From a gamma proteobacterium L18 (GTDB lineage: Bacteria > Pseudomonadota > Gammaproteobacteria > Pseudomonadales > Pseudomonadaceae): a stretch of 64,000 nucleotides of DNA. Shown piece after piece: positions 26,007-33,426 of this stretch (positions are counted from its first letter, which is position 1; the number at the start of each line of letters is the position of its first letter). The stretch covers positions 83,257 through 147,256 of the forward strand of contig KI547173.1 in the NCBI GenBank assembly GCA_000497835.1, given 5' to 3'. The position numbers and the translations under genes are program-made. Under the pieces are notes generated by a model. It was not told the origin of the DNA. It did not search any database and saw only the letters and a program-made list of their open reading frames with translations.

Positions 26007-27293
26007 ATGCTGATCAAATCCTCGCGTTGCATCAAGACTTCGGGCCTGGTGGCCGGCCTGTCGTTGGGCTCCCTGGCTGTCTCGGCCCCGGGCATGGCCC
26101 TGGCCGATGACTCCACCATGACCGGCAACTGGGGCGGCACCCGCACCGAGCTGGAGCAAAAAGGCGTCAAGCTGACCGGTGACTACGTGTCCGAAACCTT
26201 CGGCACCGTCCACGGCGGCGAAAGCCATGGCGCACGCTACGCCCAACAACTGCGCCTGGGCGCACGTTTTGACCTCAGCAAGATTCTGGGTGTGGACAAC
26301 GGCGGTGTCGTGCAAGTGACCGTCACCGACCGTCGCGGCAACAGCGCCTCGGCCGACCTGGTAGGCAACCGCCTGCCGGTGCAGGAAATCTACGGCGGCC
26401 AGTACACCCGCATCAGCGAATTCAGCTACGAGCGCACCATCTTCACCCCGGACCTGGACATGAAAGTCGGCTTCATGCCGATGGGTAACGATTTCGGCGG
26501 CATGAGCATCCTCACCAACTTCGTCAACGCCGGCTTCTGCGCCCACCCGTTGTCGATGTCCGGTGGCAGCGGCTGGACCAACGCCCCGACCGGCCACTGG
26601 GGCGGCATGCTCAAATACAAGATCAACGACGAGTGGGCGATCCAGACCGCCGCGTTCGAGGTCAACCCGATCACCAACAGCGAGTCCAAGTACGCGCTGC
26701 GCATGAGCCCGGATCACTACACCGGCACCATCATGCCGATCGAAGCCATCTACACCCGTGGTGGCACCTACGACGGTCAGTACAAATTCGGCTGGTACTA
26801 CGACACCTCCGACACCGCGCGCATCGACGGCAGCGGCAAGGCTGCCGGTCGTTCGGGCTCCTACGTGCTGGCCGACCAGGCGGTATGGCGTTCGGAAACC
26901 GACCCCAAGCGCAACCTGCACGTATTCGGCCAGGCTACCCAGACCGACGCCGCCACTTCGCCGTTCCGTCACTGGTACTCGGCTGGCATCGTGCTGCACA
27001 AGCCGTTCGACAGCCGTCCTGACGACGCCATTGGCCTGGCCTATGGCCGTGCCGTGCTCAACGAGCGCACCCGTGACAACCAGATTGCCGCTGCTTCCAC
27101 CGCCGTTGCGGCCGATGACATCGACAACCTGGACAGCGGCGAGCAGCTGATCGAGCTGAGCTACACCGCCCAGGTCACCAAGTGGCTGACCGTGCGTCCT
27201 GACGTGCAGTACATCAAAGAGCCAGGCGCCTTCTACGGCACCAACACCCAGAACGCCCTGATGGCCGGTGTGCAGATCAAGGCTGCATTCTGA
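26007..27293 (+). CDS. OprB-family carbohydrate-selective porin
   Basis: A 428-aa outer-membrane protein. A signal peptide covers about 1-33, ending ALA before DDSTMTGNWGG. The mature part begins with the OprB hallmark (TGNWGGTRTELEQKGVKLTG) and continues as amphipathic beta strands to a terminal Phe, needed for barrel insertion. OprB proteins pass sugars and related small polar compounds. Because it is a few kilobases from the quinate/protocatechuate genes it may admit quinate or shikimate, but that is only neighbourhood evidence. A palindrome precedes the gene. The next gene is convergent and begins one base after its stop. Confidence 0.85.
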   Translation: MLIKSSRCIKTSGLVAGLSLGSLAVSAPGMALADDSTMTGNWGGTRTELEQKGVKLTGDYVSETFGTVHGGESHGARYAQQLRLGARFDLSKILGVDNGGVVQVTVTDRRGNSASADLVGNRLPVQEIYGGQYTRISEFSYERTIFTPDLDMKVGFMPMGNDFGGMSILTNFVNAGFCAHPLSMSGGSGWTNAPTGHWGGMLKYKINDEWAIQTAAFEVNPITNSESKYALRMSPDHYTGTIMPIEAIYTRGGTYDGQYKFGWYYDTSDTARIDGSGKAAGRSGSYVLADQAVWRSETDPKRNLHVFGQATQTDAATSPFRHWYSAGIVLHKPFDSRPDDAIGLAYGRAVLNERTRDNQIAAASTAVAADDIDNLDSGEQLIELSYTAQVTKWLTVRPDVQYIKEPGAFYGTNTQNALMAGVQIKAAF

Positions 27294-28193
27294 TCACAGC
27301 GCCTTCGCCCCAAAGGTATCGCACTGGTTGATCTGACCCTGTGCGAACCCGGTCTTGAACCAGCGCACGCGCTGGGCTGAAGTACCATGGGTGAACGAGT
27401 CGGGGACCACGCGTCCCTGACTCTGTTGCTGCAAGCGATCGTCGCCAATGGCATTGGCGGCGTTCAGCGCCGACTCCACGTCGCCGGGTTCCAGCCAGTG
27501 CAGCCGCTGCTGCGCATGGTAGGCCCACACCCCCGCCAGGCAATCGGCCTGCAACTCCTGCCTTACCGACAATCCGTTCGCGCCCTCCATGGCTGCGCCG
27601 CGCTGGCGTGCCGCCTGCACTTTGGCCGGTATACCCAACAGGTTCTGCACGTGGTGGCCCACTTCATGGGCAATCACGTACGCCTCGGCGAACTCGCCGG
27701 CGGCATGGAAGCGCTGGGCCATTTCCTTGAAGAAGTCCATGTCCAGGTACACCTGGCGATCACCGGGGCAGTAGAACGGGCCCGTGGCCGAGGTGGCGAA
27801 GCCGCAGGCCGAATTGACCTGGCCGCGGAACAGAATCAGCTTGGGGTCCTGGTATTGGCGACCGCCTTGCTGGAATACCTGCCGCCACGTGTCCTCGGTA
27901 TCGCCAAGGATGGCGCGAACAAAATCGGCCTGTTCGTCACTGGCGGGTGGGGCAGGGCGGTTGCGGGTGTCTACCGGGGCGGTCTGTGGCTGGCTCAGTT
28001 GCCCGGTCAGTTGTCCAAGAATCTGCATCGGGTCCTGGCCGGTCAGCAGGCCGAAGCCGACGATCAACACCACCGCGGTCAGGCTCAGGCCCTTGCCGCC
28101 AATGCGCAACCCGCCGCCACCGCCCCCTGCAGCCGAACCATCATCGCGGGCATCGACCACGTTGTCACTGCGACGGCCTTTTTTCCACAACAT
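27294..28193 (-). CDS. Neutral zinc metallopeptidase (YpfJ/KPN_02809 family)
   Basis: A 299-aa membrane-anchored protease. An N-terminal Arg/Gly-rich cytoplasmic part (MLWKKGRRSDN, then a Gly run) is followed by one membrane segment (about 38-56) and a periplasmic domain with the zinc motif AHEVGHHVQ and the downstream ligand Glu in RQELQADCLAGVW. Four cysteines (CGF, YCPGD, DCLAG, QCD) may form disulfides. The substrate is unknown. The ATG at 28,193 is chosen because MLWKK is the family start; the longer frame to 28,259 adds an unlikely segment. Convergent with the porin gene and divergent from pcaH. Confidence 0.85.
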   Translation of the reverse strand: MLWKKGRRSDNVVDARDDGSAAGGGGGGLRIGGKGLSLTAVVLIVGFGLLTGQDPMQILGQLTGQLSQPQTAPVDTRNRPAPPASDEQADFVRAILGDTEDTWRQVFQQGGRQYQDPKLILFRGQVNSACGFATSATGPFYCPGDRQVYLDMDFFKEMAQRFHAAGEFAEAYVIAHEVGHHVQNLLGIPAKVQAARQRGAAMEGANGLSVRQELQADCLAGVWAYHAQQRLHWLEPGDVESALNAANAIGDDRLQQQSQGRVVPDSFTHGTSAQRVRWFKTGFAQGQINQCDTFGAKAL

Positions 28194-28339
28194 GGCGTAC
28201 ACCCTCCGCGACCGATTGTTAGATAACCATTTGGATATGTATAAGACTGTACTATTCAATTTTCGTTGCAGGGATTTTCATTGAGACTAGTTCGAAGCCT
28301 GTCCGCAGGACCCAATAAATCAAATAATAGGAGAACGGC

Positions 28340-29059
28340 ATGTCTTCCCAAGACACCAGTCGCTTCGTTATCCGTGATCGTAACTGGCACCCCAAGGCCC
28401 TGACCCCCGACTACAAGACCTCAGTGGCCCGCTCTCCGCGTCAGGCCCTGGTCAGCATCCCGCAGTCGGCCAGCGAGTCCACCGGTCCTGATTTCTCGCA
28501 CCTCAAATTCGGCAAATACGACAACGACCTGCTGTTGAACTTCAACAACGGTGGCCTGCCGATCGGCGAGCGCATCATCGTTGCCGGCCGCGTGTGCGAC
28601 CAGTACGGCAAGCCGATCCCGCATACCCTGGTGGAAATCTGGCAGGCCAACGCCGGCGGCCGTTATCGCCACAAGAACGACCGCTACCTGGCGCCGCTGG
28701 ACCCCAACTTCGGTGGTGTCGGCCGCATGGTCACCGACAGCGAAGGCTACTTCAACTTCCGCACCATCAAGCCGGGCCCGTACCCATGGCGCAACGGCCC
28801 CAACGACTGGCGTCCTGCGCACATCCACGTGTCGGTCAGCGGCCCGTCGATCTCCACGCGCCTGATCACCCAGCTGTACTTCGAAGGTGACCCGCTGATC
28901 CCGATGTGCCCGATCGTCAAGTCGATCGCCGACCCGGAAGCCGTGCAGAGCCTGATCGCCAAGCTGGATATGAACCACGCAAACCCGATGGATTGCCTGG
29001 CATACCGCTTCGACATCGTGCTGCGCGGCCAGCGCAAGACCCACTTCGAAAACTGCTGA
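28340..29059 (+). CDS. pcaH: Protocatechuate 3,4-dioxygenase beta subunit
   Basis: A 239-aa iron-bearing subunit. With PcaG it cleaves the ring of protocatechuate between carbons 3 and 4 to give 3-carboxy-cis,cis-muconate, the entry to the beta-ketoadipate pathway. The Fe(III) ligands of the family are present: Tyr in [11 protein letters not shown] and Tyr plus two His in [20 protein letters not shown]. The ATG follows TAGGAGAA. pcaG starts 13 bases after the stop with its own ribosome-binding site. The substrate would be supplied by QuiC, encoded 5 kb to the right. Confidence 0.95.
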   Translation: MSSQDTSRFVIRDRNWHPKALTPDYKTSVARSPRQALVSIPQSASESTGPDFSHLKFGKYDNDLLLNFNNGGLPIGERIIVAGRVCDQYGKPIPHTLVEIWQANAGGRYRHKNDRYLAPLDPNFGGVGRMVTDSEGYFNFRTIKPGPYPWRNGPNDWRPAHIHVSVSGPSISTRLITQLYFEGDPLIPMCPIVKSIADPEAVQSLIAKLDMNHANPMDCLAYRFDIVLRGQRKTHFENC

Positions 29060-29072
29060 GGAGAGCGCCACC

Positions 29073-29678
29073 ATGCCTATTACCCTGCTCAAGGAAACAC
29101 CTTCGCAGACCGCTGGCCCATACGTGCACATCGGCCTGGCCCTGTCCGCTGCCGGCAACCCGCCGCGCGACGAGGAAATCTGGAACCAGATGGCCAAGCC
29201 CGGCGCGCCCGGCGAGCACATCATCCTGCTGGGCGACGTCTACGACGGCAACGGCCACAAGGTGCGCGATTCGTTCCTGGAGTTCTGGCAGGCTGACGCC
29301 AACGGCCACTACGACACGGACTACAACCTGGAGAAGCCGTTCAACAGCTTCGGCCGCACCGCCACTACCTTCGACGGTGGTGAGTGGGACCTGCACACCA
29401 TCAAGCCGGGCGTGGTCAAGAACGCCGCCGGCGTGCCGATGGCGCCGCACATCAATGTCAGCCTGTTTGCCCGTGGCATCAACATCCACCTGCAAACCCG
29501 CCTGTACTTCAGCGACGAAGCCGAGGCCAACGCCAAGGACCCGGTGCTGAACCTGATCGAGCAGCCGGCCCGTCGCGAGACCCTGATTGCCACCCGTTGC
29601 GAAGTGAATGGCAAGACGGCCTACCGTTTTGACATCCGCATCCAGGGTGAAGGCGAGACAGTGTTCTTCGACTTCTAA
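29073..29678 (+). CDS. pcaG: Protocatechuate 3,4-dioxygenase alpha subunit
   Basis: A 201-aa partner of PcaH with the same beta-sandwich fold. It lacks the complete iron ligand set and contributes residues to the active-site pocket at the subunit interface. Family features are TPSQTAGPYVHIGLA near the start, DSFLEFWQADANGHY, and FARGINIHLQTRLYF. A GAGGAG site precedes the ATG. A strong terminator follows, so pcaHG is a two-gene operon separate from the other protocatechuate genes of the beta-ketoadipate pathway, which are not in the window. Confidence 0.95.
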   Translation: MPITLLKETPSQTAGPYVHIGLALSAAGNPPRDEEIWNQMAKPGAPGEHIILLGDVYDGNGHKVRDSFLEFWQADANGHYDTDYNLEKPFNSFGRTATTFDGGEWDLHTIKPGVVKNAAGVPMAPHINVSLFARGINIHLQTRLYFSDEAEANAKDPVLNLIEQPARRETLIATRCEVNGKTAYRFDIRIQGEGETVFFDF

Positions 29679-29693
29679 GCCGGGTTGCAGCCA

Positions 29694-29725
29694 CAAAAAG
29701 ACCGCCCTCCAAGGCGGTTTTTTTG
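29694..29725 (+). terminator. Rho-independent terminator of pcaHG
   Basis: Stem ACCGCC (29,701-29,706) and GGCGGT (29,713-29,718), preceded by an A run and followed by a run of T, just after the pcaG stop. The A and T runs extend the stem, so it can work in both directions. Confidence 0.9.
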
Positions 29726-29739
29726 TGCTGTTCTTTCGG

Positions 29740-29826
29740 GCCTCATCGCGAGCAAGCTTTGCTCCCACAGGTGAAACGCTCAAATCGAGTTCACACGGTG
29801 GGAGCAAAGCTTGCTCGCGAGAGGCC
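29740..29826. repeat. REP doublet, type B
   Basis: Inverted type B pair between pcaG and the convergent aldo/keto reductase gene. Its spacer and flanks are nearly identical to the doublet at 31,651-31,733 (one difference in about 83 bases). Confidence 0.9.
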
Positions 29827-29857
29827 CTACAGGCTGGCAAACATCACCCGCGAAGCC

Positions 29858-30679
29858 TCAATCCCACTGCGGGGCAAACGGCGGGCTGACCAGGCGCTGA
29901 TCCTTGGGCAGCGCCGCAATGATCCGGCGATCTTCATCATCCAGCGGCACCTGCAGCGACGCCAGGTTGCTCAGCTGATTGGCCTTGCTGGCCGCCTTCG
30001 GAATCGCCGCCACACCGTCCTGGTCCAGCAGCCACTTGAGCGCCACCTGGGTCGGCAGCACACCGTGCTTCTTGGCGATGGCTTGCAGTTCAGGAATGTC
30101 CGACACCCGGTTGCGCAGCAGCGGGCTGTAAGCCGTCAGGGCCATGTCGTGCTTGCGCGCCAGTTGCAGCAGCGGGGTCTGGTCCAGGGTGACGTGGTAT
30201 TCAACCTGCAGCACCGACAGCGGTGCGCCCAGTTCCTCCAGCACGCGGGTCAGCAGCGGCAACGGGAAGTTGGCCACGCCGATGTTGCGCGCACGGCCGT
30301 CCTCCTTGAACGACACCAGGGTCTCGATGGTGCGCTCCAGGTCCCAGTCCTTGGTCGGCCAGTGGATCATGAACAGGTCGATGTAGTCGCTTTGCAGCGC
30401 TTTCAGGGTGTTGTCGAACGACTGGCGCATGTCGGCCGGGGCCAGTTTGTCCCACCACACCTTGCTGGTGACATGGATGTGCTCGCGCGGCACCGAGGAC
30501 TGCACCAGGGCTTTGCCCACCGCGTCTTCGTTGTTGTAGCCGGCGGCGGTGTCGATGTGGCGATAGCCCACGTCCAGCCCCTGAATCACCGCGGCGGTGC
30601 ATTCCTCGCCCACCATGGGCCAGGTGCCCAGGCCCAGTTTGGGCATGTTCAGCCCGTGACGGTTGGTGATGCTCTGCAT
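29858..30679 (-). CDS. Aldo/keto reductase
   Basis: A 273-aa NADPH-dependent reductase of the AKR superfamily (AKR5-like, 2,5-diketogluconate reductase type). The catalytic tetrad is seen as Asp 43 and Tyr 48 (HIDTAAGYNN), Lys 73 (TSKVWW) and His 106 (MIHWPT). IPKAAS near 226 is the cofactor-binding region. The substrate is unknown. It is divergent from an IclR regulator with a 15-base palindrome in between, so it is probably that regulator's target. Confidence 0.88.
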   Translation of the reverse strand: MQSITNRHGLNMPKLGLGTWPMVGEECTAAVIQGLDVGYRHIDTAAGYNNEDAVGKALVQSSVPREHIHVTSKVWWDKLAPADMRQSFDNTLKALQSDYIDLFMIHWPTKDWDLERTIETLVSFKEDGRARNIGVANFPLPLLTRVLEELGAPLSVLQVEYHVTLDQTPLLQLARKHDMALTAYSPLLRNRVSDIPELQAIAKKHGVLPTQVALKWLLDQDGVAAIPKAASKANQLSNLASLQVPLDDEDRRIIAALPKDQRLVSPPFAPQWD

Positions 30680-30719
30680 GCTCGATCTCCCTGCATTGAT
30701 GGCGGATTCTGTTGTATTT

Positions 30720-30734
30720 TGGAATCAGGTTCCA
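30720..30734. promoter_or_regulatory. Palindromic operator between aldo/keto reductase and IclR genes
   Basis: TGGAATCAGGTTCCA has perfect 5-bp arms around a 5-base centre. It lies 41 bases from the reductase start and 128 from the IclR start, and is a plausible binding site for the divergently encoded IclR protein. It does not resemble the CGATAATCG motif at 33,248 and 41,053. Confidence 0.5.
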
Positions 30735-30861
30735 CATTCTATGGCCGTGTTTCCCACCCGGCCAAGGGGTGGGGCGGCAAAGTTGGGCGAAGATCGGACA
30801 AAGCTTGCACTTCGCCCGCCCGTGGCTACCATCGCCACACTTTTTACCAGGACCCGTGACC

Positions 30862-31638
30862 ATGGCCGGCAGTCAGATCGAACGCGCTTTCAGCCTTCTG
30901 GAAAGCCTCACCAGTGACCCCCGGGGTTTGCCCATGCAAACCCTGGCCGAGCAATTGGACATCCCCAAAAGCGCCACCCACCGCATGCTGGGCGAGCTGA
31001 TGCGCCTGGGCTACGTGCGGCAGAACCCGGACAACAGCCGCTACCACCTGTCCACCAAGCTGGTGGCCATGGGTTTTCGCTACCTGGCCAGCAGCGGTGC
31101 CGACATCGTCCAGCCGATCCTCGACCGGCTGGCGCAGGAGACCGGCGAGCTGGTGCGCCTGGGGGTGATCGATGGCGACCGGCAGACCTGGATCGCCAAG
31201 TCCCAGGGCGCCCGCTCGGGGCTGCGCTACGACCCGGAAATGGGCCAGGACGCGCCGTTGTTCTACACCGCATCCGGCCATGCCTGGCTGGCCAGCATGA
31301 GTGATGAGCAGGCGCTGGCGCTGGTGCAGCAGCAGGGCATCGCCGATCGGGCCGACTTCGGGCCGAATGCGCCGACGTCGAATGAAGATCTGCTGCGCTA
31401 CCTGGAGCAGGCGCGTGGGCGGGGTTATGCGTTGGTGATCGAGAGTTCGGCGGTGGGTACTTCGGCGATTGCGGCCGTGGTGCGGCGCCCGCTGGATGGC
31501 GGGGTGGTGGGGGTATTGAGCGTGGCGGGGCCGACGGCGCGGTTGAGTGAGGCGCGGTTGCAGGAGTTGTCGGTGTTGTTGCTGGCTGCCACTGAAGAGC
31601 TGTCCAGTGCCAGCCCGGCGTCTGAGCTGTTCAGTTAG
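30862..31638 (+). CDS. IclR-family transcriptional regulator
   Basis: A 258-aa regulator. N-terminal winged helix (about 5-65, with LAEQLDIPKSATHRMLGELM as the recognition helix region) and the C-terminal IclR effector domain (about 75-250, including YTASGHAWLASM). IclR proteins sense small organic acids. The ATG at 30,862 gives the usual family length; the open frame to 30,712 overlaps the promoter and is not used. The probable target is the divergent aldo/keto reductase. It is a different IclR subgroup from the one at 41,100. Confidence 0.88.
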   Translation: MAGSQIERAFSLLESLTSDPRGLPMQTLAEQLDIPKSATHRMLGELMRLGYVRQNPDNSRYHLSTKLVAMGFRYLASSGADIVQPILDRLAQETGELVRLGVIDGDRQTWIAKSQGARSGLRYDPEMGQDAPLFYTASGHAWLASMSDEQALALVQQQGIADRADFGPNAPTSNEDLLRYLEQARGRGYALVIESSAVGTSAIAAVVRRPLDGGVVGVLSVAGPTARLSEARLQELSVLLLAATEELSSASPASELFS

Positions 31639-31650
31639 ACCGCGTCGCCT

Positions 31651-31733
31651 GCATCGCGAGCAAGCTTTGCTCCCACAGGTGAAACGCTCAAATCGAGTTC
31701 ACACTGTGGGAGCAAAGCTTGCTCGCGAGAGGC
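31651..31733. repeat. REP doublet, type B
   Basis: Inverted type B pair between the IclR gene and the convergent MFS gene, almost identical, spacer included, to the pair at 29,740-29,826. Confidence 0.9.
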
Positions 31734-31758
31734 CGGTACAGATTGAAAGCAGTTTCTA

Positions 31759-33075
31759 TCAATCCACCACCGGCACCTTGCGCGGCGCCATCAGGTACAG
31801 CCACGTCAGGGCAATGAAATACATCCCCGGAATGATCATGAACAGCACGTGATAGTTGTTGTTCGTCACGGTCAGGATGTAGCCCACGATCTGGGTCATG
31901 AACATGCCCCCGATCGCCGCACACATGCCGCCAAAGCCGAACACCGTACTCATCATGTGCTTGGGCGTGTAGTCCATCACCACCGCCCAGATGTTCGCCG
32001 TCCACGCCTGGTGCGCGGCAATCGCCAGGGAGATCGCCAGTACCGCCACCCACAGGTTGCTGGTGCCGGCTGCGCCCACCACGGCAATGATGCACAGGGC
32101 GAACAGCAGCATCGAGGTCAGGCGCGCCTTGACCGGCGATACGCCACGGCCGATCAGGAATGACGACAGGATGCCACCGCCGACGCTGCCGAAGTCGGCG
32201 CTCAGGTAAATGATGATCAGCGGGATGCCCATCTGGGTCACGTTGATGCCCAGTTGGTATTGCTGGTTCAGGAACGGCGGCAGCCAGTACAGGTAGAACC
32301 AGAACACCGGCGCGGTGATCGAGTAGGCCAGGGCGAAGGCCCAGGTGCCGCGCATGCGCAGGATCTTGTGGAACGGCACGGCCTGCTGGTCAGGCTCGGC
32401 CTCGCCCTGCACGTAGTCCAGTTCGCTCTGCTTGACCCGTGGGTGATCTTCGGGGTTGTAGTACTTCAGGCCCCAGAACACCACCCAGGTCAGGCCCAGG
32501 CAGGCCATGCAGACAAACGCGGCTTGCCAGCCCCACACGGTGAGGATCAACGGCAGCATCACCGGGGTGATCATGGCGCCGACGTTGGTGCCGGCGTTGA
32601 AGATGCCGGTGGCCACGGCGCGTTCGCCGGCCGGGAACCACAGGCGGGTAGTCTTCACGCAGGCCGGGTAGTTGGCGGCCTCGGTCAGGCCCAGGATGAA
32701 CCGGCACACCATGAAGCCGGCGGCTGAGGTGGCCAGGCCGTGCAGGCCGGTGGCCAGGCTCCACAGCAGCACCGCGCAGAAGAACACGCGTTTCACGCCC
32801 ACCTTGTCGATCAGCCGGCCTTGCAGCACGAAGCCGATGGCGTAGCCCACCTGGAACCAGAAGTTGATGTTGGCGTAGTCCATCGCCGTCCAGCTCATTT
32901 CCTTGGCCAGGATAGGCTGCATGACGCCCAGGGCGGCACGGTCGATGTAGTTCAGGGTGGTGGCGAAGAACACCAGGGCGAGCATGCCCCAGCGGGTCTT
33001 TCCGACGGCCATGGCGCCGCGGATTTTCTCGCCCATGCTGGCATGGCGAGACGCAAGAACATTTACAGCTTGCAT
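31759..33075 (-). CDS. MFS transporter, anion:cation symporter (ACS) type; probable quinate/shikimate or aromatic-acid uptake
   Basis: A 438-aa inner-membrane transporter with 12 predicted segments. The ACS signatures are present: LNYIDRAALGVMQPIL near segment 1, GRLIDKVGVKRVFF in the loop 2-3, and RFILGLTEAANYPACVKTTR. Members take up hexuronates, 4-hydroxyphenylacetate, phthalate or similar organic acids with protons. It is divergent from quiC, and the shared 351-base region has two operator-like motifs, so quinate, shikimate or dehydroshikimate is the likely substrate. The start at 33,075 gives a complete cytoplasmic N-terminus; a Met at residue 14 is an alternative. Confidence 0.85.
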   Translation of the reverse strand: MQAVNVLASRHASMGEKIRGAMAVGKTRWGMLALVFFATTLNYIDRAALGVMQPILAKEMSWTAMDYANINFWFQVGYAIGFVLQGRLIDKVGVKRVFFCAVLLWSLATGLHGLATSAAGFMVCRFILGLTEAANYPACVKTTRLWFPAGERAVATGIFNAGTNVGAMITPVMLPLILTVWGWQAAFVCMACLGLTWVVFWGLKYYNPEDHPRVKQSELDYVQGEAEPDQQAVPFHKILRMRGTWAFALAYSITAPVFWFYLYWLPPFLNQQYQLGINVTQMGIPLIIIYLSADFGSVGGGILSSFLIGRGVSPVKARLTSMLLFALCIIAVVGAAGTSNLWVAVLAISLAIAAHQAWTANIWAVVMDYTPKHMMSTVFGFGGMCAAIGGMFMTQIVGYILTVTNNNYHVLFMIIPGMYFIALTWLYLMAPRKVPVVD

Positions 33076-33247
33076 GGTAGTTACCCGATTCTTGAAATTT
33101 TTATGGAGTAGCGCTCTCTGAAATTCTCTGGGTATGAGAACTTCAGATTCATTTGCCGGTTGGCTTTTGGCCGCCTGACAGACTTCAATGAGGGGTGGGG
33201 ATGTTGGCGATTGGTCGAAAAATCGTCAATTGAACCGGCCGCTTTTC

Positions 33248-33262
33248 GGTCGATAATCGCAC
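33248..33262. promoter_or_regulatory. CGATAATCG operator-like motif (IclR/PcaR type), MFS-quiC region
   Basis: GGTCGATAATCGCAC shares the core CGATAATCGCA with the perfect palindrome at 41,053-41,069 next to the IclR gene. As I recall it, it differs at one position from the 15-base PcaR site of P. putida. It lies in the 351-base region 33,076-33,426 between the MFS and quiC genes, next to the TetR-type motif at 33,264. Confidence 0.55.
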
Positions 33263-33263
33263 A

Positions 33264-33283
33264 CAAAACTAACTGGTTCGTAC
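33264..33283. promoter_or_regulatory. TAACCAGTTA palindrome, probable TetR operator, overlapping the quiC -35 region
   Basis: On the minus strand GTACGAACCAGTTAGTTTTG matches the motif upstream of aroQ (43,352-43,371) at 17 of 20 positions. The shared part contains the hyphenated palindrome AAC-CA-GTT, which is extended to TAAC-CA-GTTA in the aroQ copy. A -10-like TATAAA is at 33,299-33,304 on the quiC strand, so a protein bound here would cover its -35 region. The TetR gene is directly downstream of quiC. Confidence 0.6.
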
Positions 33284-33426
33284 GCGCCCGAATTGCGGTA
33301 TAAATTACTATCCAAGAATTCTTTCAACCCGCCGCAGGTGCACCTGACACCTCGCAGCGGACACCGGTTAGCTGCCGAAGTACGCACCCTTCAAGTGCCC
33401 GTGCAGCAGCCCCATGGAGCTGAAAC

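Noticed and set aside
29740-31733. Repeated 25-30 base units considered as a CRISPR array
   Set aside because: Units are inverted pairs spread between genes with irregular distances, and no cas genes are present; they are REP doublets.
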